A DNA stretch of 41,627 nucleotides from an uncultured Cetobacterium sp. (GTDB lineage Bacteria; Fusobacteriota; Fusobacteriia; Fusobacteriales; Fusobacteriaceae). The stretch covers positions 1 to 41,627 of the forward strand of contig NZ_CAMQXC010000005.1 of assembly GCF_947038635.1 (NCBI RefSeq). Reading direction: 5' to 3'. How positions within the stretch are numbered: the first letter of the stretch is position 1; every line of letters starts with the position of its first letter. Positions 27,459 to 35,440 of this stretch are shown piece after piece. A program made the position numbers and the translations under genes. The notes under the pieces are model-generated. The model saw nothing but the letters and a program-made list of their open reading frames with translations. It was not told the origin of the DNA and did not search any database.

Positions 27459-27911
27459 ATGGATTTTGATCAGATATATAATGAGTATTTTGATAGAATA
27501 TACTATAAAATACTATCAACAGTAAAAAATGCCGAAGATGCCGAAGACATAGCTCAAGAAGTATTCATTAGTGTTTATAAAAATCTTAAAGGCTTTAGAG
27601 AAGAGAGTAATATTTATACTTGGATTTATAGAATTGCTATAAATAAAACGTATGATTTTTTTAGAAAGAAAAAGCTAAATCTAGAGTTAAATGATGAGAT
27701 TTTAAGTGTTGAAAGTAATGAAGACTTTAATATTCCAATCCTTTTAGAGGAGAAGTTAAAAGAACTACCTTTCCAGGAGAGAGAGATAGTTGTTTTAAAA
27801 GATATATATGGCTATAAACTGAGGGAGATTGCAGATATGAAAGAAATGAATATATCAACAGTAAAAACGATATACTACAAGGCAATTAAAGACATGGGAG
27901 GTGTGATATAA
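27459..27911 (+). CDS. ECF-type RNA polymerase sigma factor
   Basis: 150 residues. Region 2 is clear (VKNAEDAEDIAQEVFISVYKNL, then TWIYRIAINKTYDFFRKKK), as is region 4 (LPFQEREIVVLKDIYGYKLREIADMKEMNISTVKTIYYKAIK), with no region 1 or 3. This is the minimal extracytoplasmic-function layout. Such factors redirect RNA polymerase in response to envelope or metal stress. ATG 27459 follows AATGAGG. The next gene starts the base after its stop, and encodes a single-TM protein in the position usual for an anti-sigma factor. Confidence 0.88.
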   Translation: MDFDQIYNEYFDRIYYKILSTVKNAEDAEDIAQEVFISVYKNLKGFREESNIYTWIYRIAINKTYDFFRKKKLNLELNDEILSVESNEDFNIPILLEEKLKELPFQEREIVVLKDIYGYKLREIADMKEMNISTVKTIYYKAIKDMGGVI

Positions 27912-28238
27912 ATGGTATCTCCAAAAGAGAGAGTAAGAGCGAATATTTATAAATCATTACTAGAAGAGGAGAAAAAAAGAAATAAAAAAATCTCATTTTT
28001 TTCTTTGTCTCTTTTTGTAGTTGGAGTCTTTACAGGGACATCTTATGATTTAGTTAAAAGAAATATTTCTCCTACAGAGAAGTTGGTAGCTTTAGAAAGT
28101 GGAGAGCTACAAAGAAAAGTTTCAGATAAAAAAGAGATTGGTTTTACAATCGATGATTTATTTCAAGCTGATGAAATAAAAATAAACAAAAGAGATTTTA
28201 ATACTGAAAATCTTTTTGTAACAGATCTACAAATTTAG
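27912..28238 (+). CDS. Single-TM protein, probable anti-sigma factor
   Basis: 108 residues: a charged cytoplasmic N-terminus (1-26), one hydrophobic segment (about 27-43, ISFFSLSLFVVGVFTG) and an extracytoplasmic tail ending DLQI. No zinc anti-sigma (HxxxCxxC) motif. The position directly after an ECF sigma gene, with a strong GGAGGTGATA ribosome site overlapping the sigma stop, is the reason for the call; sequence alone does not prove it. Everything from residue 37 to the stop lies in a 253-bp segment that is repeated immediately downstream, but this copy is complete. Confidence 0.5.
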   Translation: MVSPKERVRANIYKSLLEEEKKRNKKISFFSLSLFVVGVFTGTSYDLVKRNISPTEKLVALESGELQRKVSDKKEIGFTIDDLFQADEIKINKRDFNTENLFVTDLQI

Positions 28239-28249
28239 TGGAGGATTTT

Positions 28250-28306
28250 ATGAAAAAAATAGTGATGGGACTGTTGGAGTCTTTACAGGGACATCTTATG
28301 ATTTAG
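28250..28306 (+). other. 18-codon hybrid ORF created by the duplication
   Basis: The first copy of GTGGAGGATTTT-ATG and the first eight codons of the Spy-like gene (MKKIVMGL) run across the junction into the duplicated TM-protein sequence in a different frame and stop at TAG 28304-28306. It has the same ribosome site as the intact gene at 28503, so it is probably translated. It would give a truncated, non-functional peptide and may act as a decoy start. Confidence 0.6.
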
Positions 28307-28491
28307 TTAAAAGAAATATTTCTCCTACAGAGAAGTTGGTAGCTTTAGAAAGTGGAGAGCTACAAAGAAAAGTTTCAGATAAAAAAGAGATTGGTTTTAC
28401 AATCGATGATTTATTTCAAGCTGATGAAATAAAAATAAACAAAAGAGATTTTAATACTGAAAATCTTTTTGTAACAGATCTACAAATTTAG
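28274..28491 (+). pseudogene. Orphan second copy of the TM-protein C-terminal part
   Basis: It encodes the same sequence as residues 38-108 of the protein at 27912 (GVFTGTSYDLV to DLQI, stop at 28489-28491) but lacks the start and N-terminal cytoplasmic part. There is no ATG in this frame. It is thus a non-coding by-product of the duplication unless a non-ATG start is used. Confidence 0.8.
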
Positions 28492-28502
28492 TGGAGGATT
28501 TT

Positions 28503-28913
28503 ATGAAAAAAATAGTGATGGGACTGTTGATACTTGTATTTAGTGTATCAGCCTATGCAACATCGGGAATAGGGATAGTTAAAGATGACGATTTCAAAGC
28601 TGTAGGGGTAAGTCAAGATAATATCGATAGAGTTAAGGTTATAATTGAGCAAGCTAGTATTCAATATAAATTAAAAACATTGGATAAAAAAGCATTAGAG
28701 ATTGAAATTAATAAATACATTTTGGATGGCACAGAAAAAAATCTTGAAAAATTAAATGAATTAGTAGAGAAGGTTGGACTTTTAGATGCAGAAATTATAA
28801 AGGACAGATTGAAGTATCAAATAGAAGTTCAAAAATATATAACAACAGATCAGTACTTGAAAGCTAGAGAGTTATCGTTAAAAAGAATATCACAATCAAG
28901 AGAAAAACAATAG
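28503..28913 (+). CDS. Exported Spy/CpxP-like helical protein
   Basis: 136 residues: a signal peptide (MKKIVMGLLILVFSVSAYA), then an almost entirely helical mature part. The pattern VGVSQDNIDRVKVIIEQA ... LEIEINKYILD ... TTDQYLKARELSLKRI resembles the heavy-metal/LTxxQ family (Spy, CpxP, CnrX), with the second Q-containing turn at TTDQ. Such periplasmic proteins act as chaperones or as stress sensors feeding an anti-sigma factor. It follows the sigma and TM genes, which fits a CnrHYX-like module. ATG 28503 was chosen over GTG 28491 because GTGGAGG is its ribosome site. Confidence 0.55.
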   Translation: MKKIVMGLLILVFSVSAYATSGIGIVKDDDFKAVGVSQDNIDRVKVIIEQASIQYKLKTLDKKALEIEINKYILDGTEKNLEKLNELVEKVGLLDAEIIKDRLKYQIEVQKYITTDQYLKARELSLKRISQSREKQ

Positions 28914-28915
28914 TT

Positions 28916-28956
28916 AAAAATCTTCTTCCTTAATAATAATGGAAGAAGATTTTTTA
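28916..28956 (+). terminator. Intrinsic terminator after the sigma module
   Basis: 14-bp stem AAAAATCTTCTTCC (28916-28929) / GGAAGAAGATTTTT (28941-28954), 11-nt loop. Confidence 0.88.
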
Positions 28957-28976
28957 TTTTATTTTTAAAGTAAGTA

Positions 28977-28985
28977 TGGTATAAT
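28977..28985 (+). promoter_or_regulatory. Extended -10 for the prfA operon
   Basis: TGGTATAAT, an exact extended -10, 39 bp before the GTG start of prfA. No good -35. Confidence 0.55.
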
Positions 28986-29024
28986 TTATAAGTTAAAGTA
29001 TAGATATAAAAAGGAGTGAAGATA

Positions 29025-30098
29025 GTGTTTACTAAATTAGAAGAAGTTGTAGTAAGGTTTAATGAGTTAACAGAAGCTTTAGGTTCTCCAGAAGTTTTAA
29101 GTAATCCCAAAAAAATGATGGAGTGTAATAAAGCATTAAATGATATAACACCTATCGTTGAAAAGTACAAAGAGTATAAAAGATATCAAGAAGATTTAGA
29201 GTTTATAAAAGAAAATATCAGAGGAGAAAAAGACTCTGATATGAGAGAAATGATGCAAGAGGAATTAAAAGAGATTGAGGAAATAATTCCTAATCTAGAG
29301 CAAGATATGAAAGTATTATTACTTCCAAAAGACCCTAACGATGATAGAAACGTTATAATAGAGATTAGAGGTGGAGCAGGAGGAGACGAAGCTGCTTTAT
29401 TTGCTGGAAACTTATTTAGAATGTATATGAGATATGCTGAGAGACACAAATGGAAAGTTGAAATAATAGAGAAACAAGAAATTGGTGTTGGAGGAATAAA
29501 AGAAGCTGTATTCTCAATAAATGGTCAAGGAGCATACTCAAGACTTAAGTTTGAATCAGGAGTTCATAGAGTGCAAAGAGTACCTGAAACTGAATCATCA
29601 GGAAGAATACACACATCTACAGCAACAGTTGCAGTTTTACCAGAGGTTGATGAAGTTCAAGACGTAAAAATAAACTCATCAGATTTAAAGATTGATACAT
29701 TTAGAGCCTCAGGAGCGGGAGGACAGCACGTTAACATGACTGACTCTGCAGTTAGAATAACACATCTACCAACAGGAGTAATTGTTCAGTGTCAAGATGA
29801 GAGATCACAGTTAAAAAATAGAGAAAAGGCTATGAAACACTTAGCTTCAAAACTTTATGAGATGGAGTTAGAAAAGCAAAGATCAGCTGTTGAAAGTGAA
29901 AGAAGACTTCAAGTTGGATCAGGAGATAGATCAGAAAAAATAAGAACATACAACTATCCACAAGGAAGAATAACAGATCATAGAATCAAGTATACAGCAC
30001 ATCAATTAGAAGCTTTCTTAGATGGAGATATAGATGATATGATAGATGCTCTAACTACATTTGCTCAAGCAGAAATGCTTTCAAGTTCAGCGGAGTAA
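29025..30098 (+). CDS. prfA: Peptide chain release factor 1
   Basis: 357 residues. The GGQ motif ([10 protein letters not shown], near 232-234) triggers peptidyl-tRNA hydrolysis. The tripeptide anticodon region reads PET within [14 protein letters not shown], fitting the PxT type of RF1 (UAA/UAG) and not the SPF of RF2. The start is GTG 29025, 8 bp after AAGGAG; a GTG at 29016 overlaps that site. prmC, which encodes the enzyme that methylates the GGQ glutamine, follows after 2 bp. Confidence 0.96.
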   Translation: MFTKLEEVVVRFNELTEALGSPEVLSNPKKMMECNKALNDITPIVEKYKEYKRYQEDLEFIKENIRGEKDSDMREMMQEELKEIEEIIPNLEQDMKVLLLPKDPNDDRNVIIEIRGGAGGDEAALFAGNLFRMYMRYAERHKWKVEIIEKQEIGVGGIKEAVFSINGQGAYSRLKFESGVHRVQRVPETESSGRIHTSTATVAVLPEVDEVQDVKINSSDLKIDTFRASGAGGQHVNMTDSAVRITHLPTGVIVQCQDERSQLKNREKAMKHLASKLYEMELEKQRSAVESERRLQVGSGDRSEKIRTYNYPQGRITDHRIKYTAHQLEAFLDGDIDDMIDALTTFAQAEMLSSSAE

Positions 30099-30100
30099 TT

Positions 30101-31240
30101 ATGAAATTATTAGATATATTAAAATTTTCTGAGGAGTATTTGAAAAAATACTCCTTTTCAAAACCCAGATTAGAAAGTGAAAAGATAATATCTCATGTAT
30201 TAAATTTAGAAAGAATAACTCTTTACGCTTATTTTGACATGGAACTTAATTTAGAGCAAAAAGATAAAATAAAAAATTATTTGAAAGCTATGGCTAGAAA
30301 TAGATTAACTTTTGATGAACTTCCAAAAGAAGAGATAAGTCTAGTTGAAGAGAAAGATTGTAGTTCTGAGAATAGAGAACTATTACAAAAGAGTATAGAA
30401 TATCTGAATAAAAATGATGTAAAAGATAGCAAGTTAGATGCAGAGTATATATTTGCTCATGTTTTAAAAGTCAAGAGAACAATGCTATTTATGAATTTGA
30501 GAAAAGAGATTGCTTTAAAAGAAAAAGAAGAGATAAAAGATTTGCTTTATAAAAGAGCAAAGGAAAAAAAGCCTCTACAATACCTTTTAGGAGAGTGGGA
30601 GTTCTATGGATTACCTTTTAAAGTTGACGAGAGAGTTTTAATACCAAGGGCAGATACAGAAATTTTAGTAGAGCAGTGTAAATTTATTTTAAGTGAGATA
30701 GAGAATCCAAAAGTATTAGATATAGGAACTGGAAGTGGAGCAATATCTGTAACTATAGCTAAAGAGGTTCCAAGTGCTATAGTTTTAGGAGCAGATATAA
30801 GTACAGATGCTTTAGAAGTTGCTGTGGAAAATAGAAAGATTAATAATGTAGAGAGTAATTTAAAATTTATTAAGTCAGATGTTTTCTCAAATATAAAAGA
30901 GAATGATTACGATATGATTATCTCAAATCCCCCATATATACGTAAAGAAGAATATGAGGAGTTAATGCCAGAAGTTAGACAGCACGAACCACAAGGTGCT
31001 TTAACAGACAATGGAGATGGTTATTATTTCTATAAAAAAATATCAGAAGAATCTCCAAAATATCTTAAAGATAAAGGTTACTTAGCTTTTGAAGTGGGAT
31101 ATAACCAAGCACACGAAGTAAGTCAATTTATGAAAAAAGCTGGATTTGAAATAATAGCAATTGTAAATGATTATAGTGGAATAGAGAGAGTAGTAATAGG
31201 AAGAAAGAGTGGTGAAGAGGATGTCAACAAAGTTAGTTGA
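30101..31240 (+). CDS. prmC: Release-factor glutamine methyltransferase PrmC with doubled N-terminal domain
   Basis: 379 residues, about 100 longer than usual. The methyltransferase part has VLDIGTGSGAISVTIA and the NPPY catalytic motif near 276. The N-terminal helical domain appears twice. Residues about 1-66 (LLDILKFSEEYL ... LESEKIISHVLNLERITLY) and about 93-160 (LLQKSIEYLNKN ... LDAEYIFAHVLKVKRTMLF) align closely by eye, with matching positions for the acidic, IxxHVL and LERxTLY-like elements. PrmC methylates the glutamine of GGQ in RF1 and RF2. It overlaps queA by 20 bp. Whether the extra copy is clade-wide is unknown to me. Confidence 0.9.
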   Translation: MKLLDILKFSEEYLKKYSFSKPRLESEKIISHVLNLERITLYAYFDMELNLEQKDKIKNYLKAMARNRLTFDELPKEEISLVEEKDCSSENRELLQKSIEYLNKNDVKDSKLDAEYIFAHVLKVKRTMLFMNLRKEIALKEKEEIKDLLYKRAKEKKPLQYLLGEWEFYGLPFKVDERVLIPRADTEILVEQCKFILSEIENPKVLDIGTGSGAISVTIAKEVPSAIVLGADISTDALEVAVENRKINNVESNLKFIKSDVFSNIKENDYDMIISNPPYIRKEEYEELMPEVRQHEPQGALTDNGDGYYFYKKISEESPKYLKDKGYLAFEVGYNQAHEVSQFMKKAGFEIIAIVNDYSGIERVVIGRKSGEEDVNKVS

Positions 31241-32252
31241 TTATGATTATCATTTACCAGATGAGCTTATAGGTCAAAAACCTAGAGAGCCTAGAGATCA
31301 CTCTAAATTAATGGTAGTAGATAAAGAAAATCAAACATTAGAACATAAAACTTTTTTTAATATAATAGACTATTTAAAACCAGGAGATGTTTTAGTAAGA
31401 AATTCAACAAAAGTTATACCAGCTAGACTTTTTGGAAAAAAAGAAACTGGTGGAGTTTTAGAAATACTTTTAATAAAGAGAGTAAGCTTAGATACTTGGG
31501 AGTGTTTACTAAAGCCTGCTAAAAAATTGAAAGTAGGACAAAAACTTGAAATAGGTGAAAATAAAGAGTTAGTGGCTGAGTTATTAGAGATAAAAGAAGA
31601 TGGAAATAGAGTTTTAAAATTTGAATATGAGGGTGCATTTGAAGAAGTATTAGATAAGCTTGGAAAAATGCCATTACCTCCATATATTGTAGAAGCTTTA
31701 GAAACGAAAGAGAGATATCAAACAGTTTACGCAATAAAGGGAGAATCAGTTGCGGCACCTACAGCGGGGTTACATTTTACAAAAGAACTTTTAGAAAAAA
31801 TAAAAGAAAAAGGTGTTGAAATATTAGATGTATTCTTAGAAGTTGGTTTAGGAACGTTTAGGCCAGTTCAAACTGAAGATGTTTTAGACCACAAAATGCA
31901 TGAGGAAATTTTTGAAATTCCTTCGTATACTGTTGAGAGAATAAAAAAGGCAAAAGAAGAGAATAGAAGAATAATAGCTGTAGGAACAACAACTGTTAGA
32001 GCATTAGAGTCATCTGTGGATACAGATGGAAATTTAATTTCAAAAACAGGAAGCACAGAGATATTTATATATCCAGGATATAAATTTAACGTTATAGATG
32101 CATTAATAACTAACTTTCATTTGCCAAAATCAACACTTCTTATGTTAGTATCAGCTCTTTCAAATAGAGAGTTTATGTTAGATGTATATAAAGAAGCTGT
32201 AAAAGAGGAGTATCATTTCTTTAGTTTTGGAGATGCAATGTTTATTTATTAA
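31221..32252 (+). CDS. queA: S-adenosylmethionine:tRNA ribosyltransferase-isomerase QueA
   Basis: 343 residues. QueA signatures are present throughout: DYHLPDELIGQKP at the N-terminus, RDHSKLMV, VRNSTKVIPARLFGKK, AAPTAGLHFT, VGLGTFRPV, and the C-terminal NFHLPKSTLLMLVSA. It transfers the ribosyl part of SAM to preQ1 in tRNA to form epoxyqueuosine. ATG 31221 follows GAAGAGG inside the end of prmC; an earlier in-frame GTG at 31209 would precede that site. Confidence 0.96.
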   Translation: MSTKLVDYDYHLPDELIGQKPREPRDHSKLMVVDKENQTLEHKTFFNIIDYLKPGDVLVRNSTKVIPARLFGKKETGGVLEILLIKRVSLDTWECLLKPAKKLKVGQKLEIGENKELVAELLEIKEDGNRVLKFEYEGAFEEVLDKLGKMPLPPYIVEALETKERYQTVYAIKGESVAAPTAGLHFTKELLEKIKEKGVEILDVFLEVGLGTFRPVQTEDVLDHKMHEEIFEIPSYTVERIKKAKEENRRIIAVGTTTVRALESSVDTDGNLISKTGSTEIFIYPGYKFNVIDALITNFHLPKSTLLMLVSALSNREFMLDVYKEAVKEEYHFFSFGDAMFIY

Positions 32253-32270
32253 TAAAAAAGAGGTGAAAAG

Positions 32271-32819
32271 ATGAGAATAATAGCAGGAGAAGCAAAGGGA
32301 AAGAGATTGGAGTGTAGAAAAGGAACAGATACAAGACCTACTCAAGATAGTATAAAAGAATCTCTATTTTCAATAATTGCTCCATATATAACTGATGCTA
32401 GATTCTTAGATCTTTTTAGTGGTACAGGAAATATAGCTTTAGAAGCTTTGAGTAGAGGAGCAAAAAGAGCTGTAATGATAGAAAAAGATCAAGAAGCATT
32501 AAAATATATAATAAAAAATATTAATAATTTAGGATATGAGAATAAATCAAGAGCTTATAAAAATGAAACTTTAAGAGCTGTTGAGATTTTAGGAAGAAAA
32601 GGTGAAAAATTTGATATAATTTTTATGGATCCTCCTTATAAAGATGAGGTTTGTGAAAGAGTTATGAGAGCTATATCAAAAGCTGGATTATTAGCAGAAA
32701 ATGGATTAATAATTTGTGAGCATCATATGTATGAAGATATGTCTGAAGAGGTTGGAGAATTTAAAAAAACTGATGAAAGAAAATATGGAAAAAAAGTTGT
32801 GACATTCTATACAAGATAA
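32271..32819 (+). CDS. rsmD: 16S rRNA (guanine966-N2)-methyltransferase RsmD
   Basis: 182 residues. MRIIAGEAKGKRLECRKGTDTRPTQDSIKESLFSII is the family-specific N-terminus. Motif I is FLDLFSGTGNIALEALSRGA and the catalytic motif is FMDPPYKD. It methylates G966 of 16S rRNA. The start follows GAGGTGAAAAG, 18 bp after queA, and xseB follows 15 bp later. Normal length. Confidence 0.94.
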   Translation: MRIIAGEAKGKRLECRKGTDTRPTQDSIKESLFSIIAPYITDARFLDLFSGTGNIALEALSRGAKRAVMIEKDQEALKYIIKNINNLGYENKSRAYKNETLRAVEILGRKGEKFDIIFMDPPYKDEVCERVMRAISKAGLLAENGLIICEHHMYEDMSEEVGEFKKTDERKYGKKVVTFYTR

Positions 32820-32834
32820 AAAGAGGGAGGATCC

Positions 32835-33056
32835 ATGAAAAAAGATAGTTTTGAGTATAATATTAATGAAATTGATATAATAATTGAAAAATTAGATAAA
32901 GGTGAGTTATCTTTAGACGAGTCAATTAAAGAGTATGAAAAAGCTATGAAGTTGTTAAAAAAATCCTCAGATATTTTGAATAAAGCAGAGGGTAAAATAA
33001 TAAAAGTAACTTCAGAAGATAATAACATTCAACTAGAGGTTGATGAAAATGCTTAA
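32835..33056 (+). CDS. xseB: Exodeoxyribonuclease VII small subunit
   Basis: 73 residues. The helical hairpin with LDKGELSLDESIKEYEKAMKLLKK is diagnostic of XseB. Together with XseA (not in this window) it degrades single-stranded DNA. ATG 32835 follows GAGGGAGG. It overlaps ispA by 8 bp. The xseB-ispA adjacency is widespread. Confidence 0.93.
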   Translation: MKKDSFEYNINEIDIIIEKLDKGELSLDESIKEYEKAMKLLKKSSDILNKAEGKIIKVTSEDNNIQLEVDENA

Positions 33057-33930
33057 AAATTACTTAAAAACTAAAAGAGAACTAGTGGATTCAAATATAG
33101 AATATCATTTAAATAAATTAGAATACCCAAATGTAATAGCAGAAGGTATGAGATATTCTGTTTTAAATGGTGGGAAAAGATTAAGACCAATTTTATTGTT
33201 GATGGTTTTAGAACTTTTCAATAAAAAAATAGATTTAGGATTACCAATAGCTGTTGCAATAGAGATGATTCACTCTTATTCTTTAGTTCACGATGATTTA
33301 CCAGCTCTTGATAACGATGAGTATAGGAGAGGAAAATTAACAACTCATAAAAAATTTGGAGAAGCTGAAGCTATACTGATAGGAGATGCACTATTAACAC
33401 ACTCGTTTTCTGTTGTAGCAGATGAAACAAAGGGAATAACTCCAGATAAACTTATAAAAATAATAGGTATGATATCAAGATATGCTGGAATAAATGGTAT
33501 GATTGGTGGACAAACAGTAGATATAGAAAGTGAAAAAAAGAGAGTATCTTTAGAAACTTTAAAATATATTCATGAAAATAAAACGGGAAAATTAATAAAA
33601 TTACCAATAGAAATAGGTGCGATAATTTCAGATGCTACTGAAGAGGAGTATAAAGCTTTAGAGAAATATGCTAATGGAATAGGGTTAGCTTTTCAAATTA
33701 AGGATGATATATTAGATATAGAAGGAGATTTTGAAAAGATTGGAAAACCTATTGGTAGTGATTTGGAATTAGAAAAAACAACTTACCCAAGTATATTTGG
33801 AATAAAAAAGAGTAAAGAGATATTAAATGAAGTTATTTTAGAGGCTAAGAAAAGTTTAAATATTTTTTCAGAAGAAAAAGTTCGAATCTTTTTAGAATTA
33901 GCAGATTATATAGGAATTAGAGAGAATTAA
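33049..33930 (+). CDS. ispA: Polyprenyl (farnesyl/geranylgeranyl) diphosphate synthase
   Basis: 293 residues. GGKRLRP near the N-terminus, a first aspartate-rich motif HDDLPALDND (DDx4D, the bacterial FPP synthase type), GQTVD, and a second motif QIKDDILD. It condenses IPP with allylic diphosphates, continuing the pathway fed by IspG at 26351. ATG 33049 was chosen for the 9-bp spacing from AGAGG; the nearer ATG at 33043 is too close. Product chain length cannot be fixed by eye. Confidence 0.93.
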   Translation: MLKNYLKTKRELVDSNIEYHLNKLEYPNVIAEGMRYSVLNGGKRLRPILLLMVLELFNKKIDLGLPIAVAIEMIHSYSLVHDDLPALDNDEYRRGKLTTHKKFGEAEAILIGDALLTHSFSVVADETKGITPDKLIKIIGMISRYAGINGMIGGQTVDIESEKKRVSLETLKYIHENKTGKLIKLPIEIGAIISDATEEEYKALEKYANGIGLAFQIKDDILDIEGDFEKIGKPIGSDLELEKTTYPSIFGIKKSKEILNEVILEAKKSLNIFSEEKVRIFLELADYIGIREN

Positions 33931-33956
33931 AAAGGGAACCATTATTGGTTCCCTTT
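33931..33956. terminator. Bidirectional terminator between ispA and phoU
   Basis: 10-bp stem AAAGGGAACC / GGTTCCCTTT (33931-33940, 33947-33956). It overlaps the phoU stop codon. The T-rich flank exists on the minus side (and weaker on the plus side), so it probably serves both converging units. Confidence 0.8.
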
Positions 33957-34634
33957 GCTTTTATTTTGTAACTCAGCTTTTCTAGTATTTTCACCATTTA
34001 AAATATAGATTAAATCACTTGCTAAATGTATTATATGATCTGATAATCTTTCAAATTTTTTATCTAGAAGCATAAGTTCAGATCCTCCAACAACATTATC
34101 TGGAGTTTCCTTCATTTTAGTAAGAAAATAATCAGTATTAGCATTAATTAAATCATCAATCTCTTCATCTAAATAAAGAACATTATATAGTAAACGTACA
34201 TCTTCATTTAAAAAAGCATCTACGTACATTTGGAAAAGACCTCTAATTTTTTTTGCTATTGGTAAAACTTTTTCACTCAAAGCATAAGCTAAATTTGGAG
34301 ATTTTTTTTCAATATCTTTTATTAAAGATAGATTTGCTTTTAAAAGATCTCCCATTCTTTCAAGTACCCTTACACTATTGATAATCATTACTAATTTTCT
34401 AAGATTTTTGGCAGCAGGTTGAAATCTAGCCATTGTAATAATAGAATCTTCTTTTAGTTTTACTTCGAAAGAGTTAATAAAATCTTCTATCATTTTAGCC
34501 TCTCCATAAAGAGTAGGATCAAAGCTATTATTTTGTAACATTTCTAAGTTTACATCGAAATTTCTACCAACATATTTTAATGTTTCTAAATAGTGTTCAT
34601 CTAAAGCTTTTAAAGATTCGTTTAAAGTTCTCAT
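33942..34634 (-). CDS. phoU: Phosphate transport regulator PhoU
   Basis: 230 residues, two repeats of the three-helix PhoU domain with the E/DxxxD-type metal-binding segments (VRVLERMGDLLKANLSLIKD, then FERLSDHIIHLASDLIYI). PhoU relays the state of the Pst transporter to the PhoR kinase and restrains uptake when phosphate is plentiful. Last gene of the minus-strand pst operon, 12 bp after pstB. Starts at ATG 34634 with AAAGGAGA upstream. Confidence 0.93.
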   Translation of the reverse strand: MRTLNESLKALDEHYLETLKYVGRNFDVNLEMLQNNSFDPTLYGEAKMIEDFINSFEVKLKEDSIITMARFQPAAKNLRKLVMIINSVRVLERMGDLLKANLSLIKDIEKKSPNLAYALSEKVLPIAKKIRGLFQMYVDAFLNEDVRLLYNVLYLDEEIDDLINANTDYFLTKMKETPDNVVGGSELMLLDKKFERLSDHIIHLASDLIYILNGENTRKAELQNKSKGNQ

Positions 34635-34646
34635 AAAATCTCCTTT

Positions 34647-35408
34647 TTATCCAAATTTTCCTGTTATATAATCTTCGGTTTTCTTAACGCTAGGTGTTGT
34701 AAAGATTTTTGAAGTTTCATCAAATTCTTCTAAAACACCTTGGTAAAAAAATCCAGTATAGTCAGATATTCTTGATGCTTGTTGCATATTATGAGTAACA
34801 ATAACTATACTATAATTTTTTGCAAGTTCAACAATTAACTCTTCAATTTTAGCAGTTGAAATCGGATCAAGAGCTGAAGTAGGCTCATCCATAAGTAGTA
34901 TTTCAGGGTTAATAGAGATAGCTCTAGCTATACAAAGTCTTTGTTGCTGTCCTCCTGATAGACCAAGAGCAGATTGATGAAGTTTATCTTTTACCTCATC
35001 CCAAAGAGCAACTGCTTTAAGAGATGATTCTACAATTTCATCTAATTTTTTCTTATTAGTTTCTCCATGTAATTTTGGAGCATAAACTAAATTTTCATAA
35101 ATAGATTTAGGGAATGGATTTGGTTTTTGGAAAACCATTCCCACTTTTTTTCTAAGTTCAACAATATCAAACTGTTTATCAAAAATATTTTGATCATCAA
35201 GTAAGATTTCACCTTCATACTTAACACTTGATATAAGATCATTCATTCTATTTAAAGATCTTAAAAATGTTGATTTACCACATCCAGATGGACCAATAAG
35301 TGCTGTAACTTTATTCTTCATTATATCCATATTTATATCTTTTAAAGCTTTGAAATCACCATAATAAAAGTTAAAGTTTTTAACAGATATTCTAACGTCT
35401 TGTTTCAT
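34647..35408 (-). CDS. pstB: Phosphate ABC transporter ATP-binding protein PstB
   Basis: 253 residues. Walker [10 protein letters not shown] (39-47), Q-loop [11 protein letters not shown] typical of PstB, signature [14 protein letters not shown], Walker [13 protein letters not shown], and the switch His in VTHNMQQA. It powers phosphate import by PstC/PstA. Start follows TGGAGGAATAT. Length is typical. Confidence 0.97.
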   Translation of the reverse strand: MKQDVRISVKNFNFYYGDFKALKDINMDIMKNKVTALIGPSGCGKSTFLRSLNRMNDLISSVKYEGEILLDDQNIFDKQFDIVELRKKVGMVFQKPNPFPKSIYENLVYAPKLHGETNKKKLDEIVESSLKAVALWDEVKDKLHQSALGLSGGQQQRLCIARAISINPEILLMDEPTSALDPISTAKIEELIVELAKNYSIVIVTHNMQQASRISDYTGFFYQGVLEEFDETSKIFTTPSVKKTEDYITGKFG

Positions 35409-35440
35409 ACTATATATTCCTCCAAAATTATACGAGATTA

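Larger units (their letters stand above)
28020..28529 (+). repeat. 253-bp perfect tandem duplication
   Basis: Positions 28020-28276 are identical to 28273-28529 at an offset of exactly 253 bp; I compared both copies base by base and found no mismatch. The junctions share GTTG (28020-28023, 28273-28276, 28526-28529), a 4-bp microhomology. The unit holds the last two thirds of the TM-protein gene, its stop, the ribosome site and the first eight codons of the Spy-like gene. 253 is not a multiple of 3. The identity implies a very recent event, or an assembly artefact. Confidence 0.97.

Noticed and set aside
28491-28502. GTG 28491 as start of the Spy-like gene
   Set aside because: GTGGAGG is the ribosome site; starting at ATG 28503 gives a clean signal peptide.
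29016-29024. Earlier GTG start for prfA at 29016
   Set aside because: It overlaps the AAGGAG ribosome site; GTG 29025 has correct spacing.
29025-30098. prfA might encode RF2
   Set aside because: The anticodon-tripeptide region is PET (PxT type), and the gene precedes prmC as RF1 usually does. There is no SPF motif or programmed frameshift.
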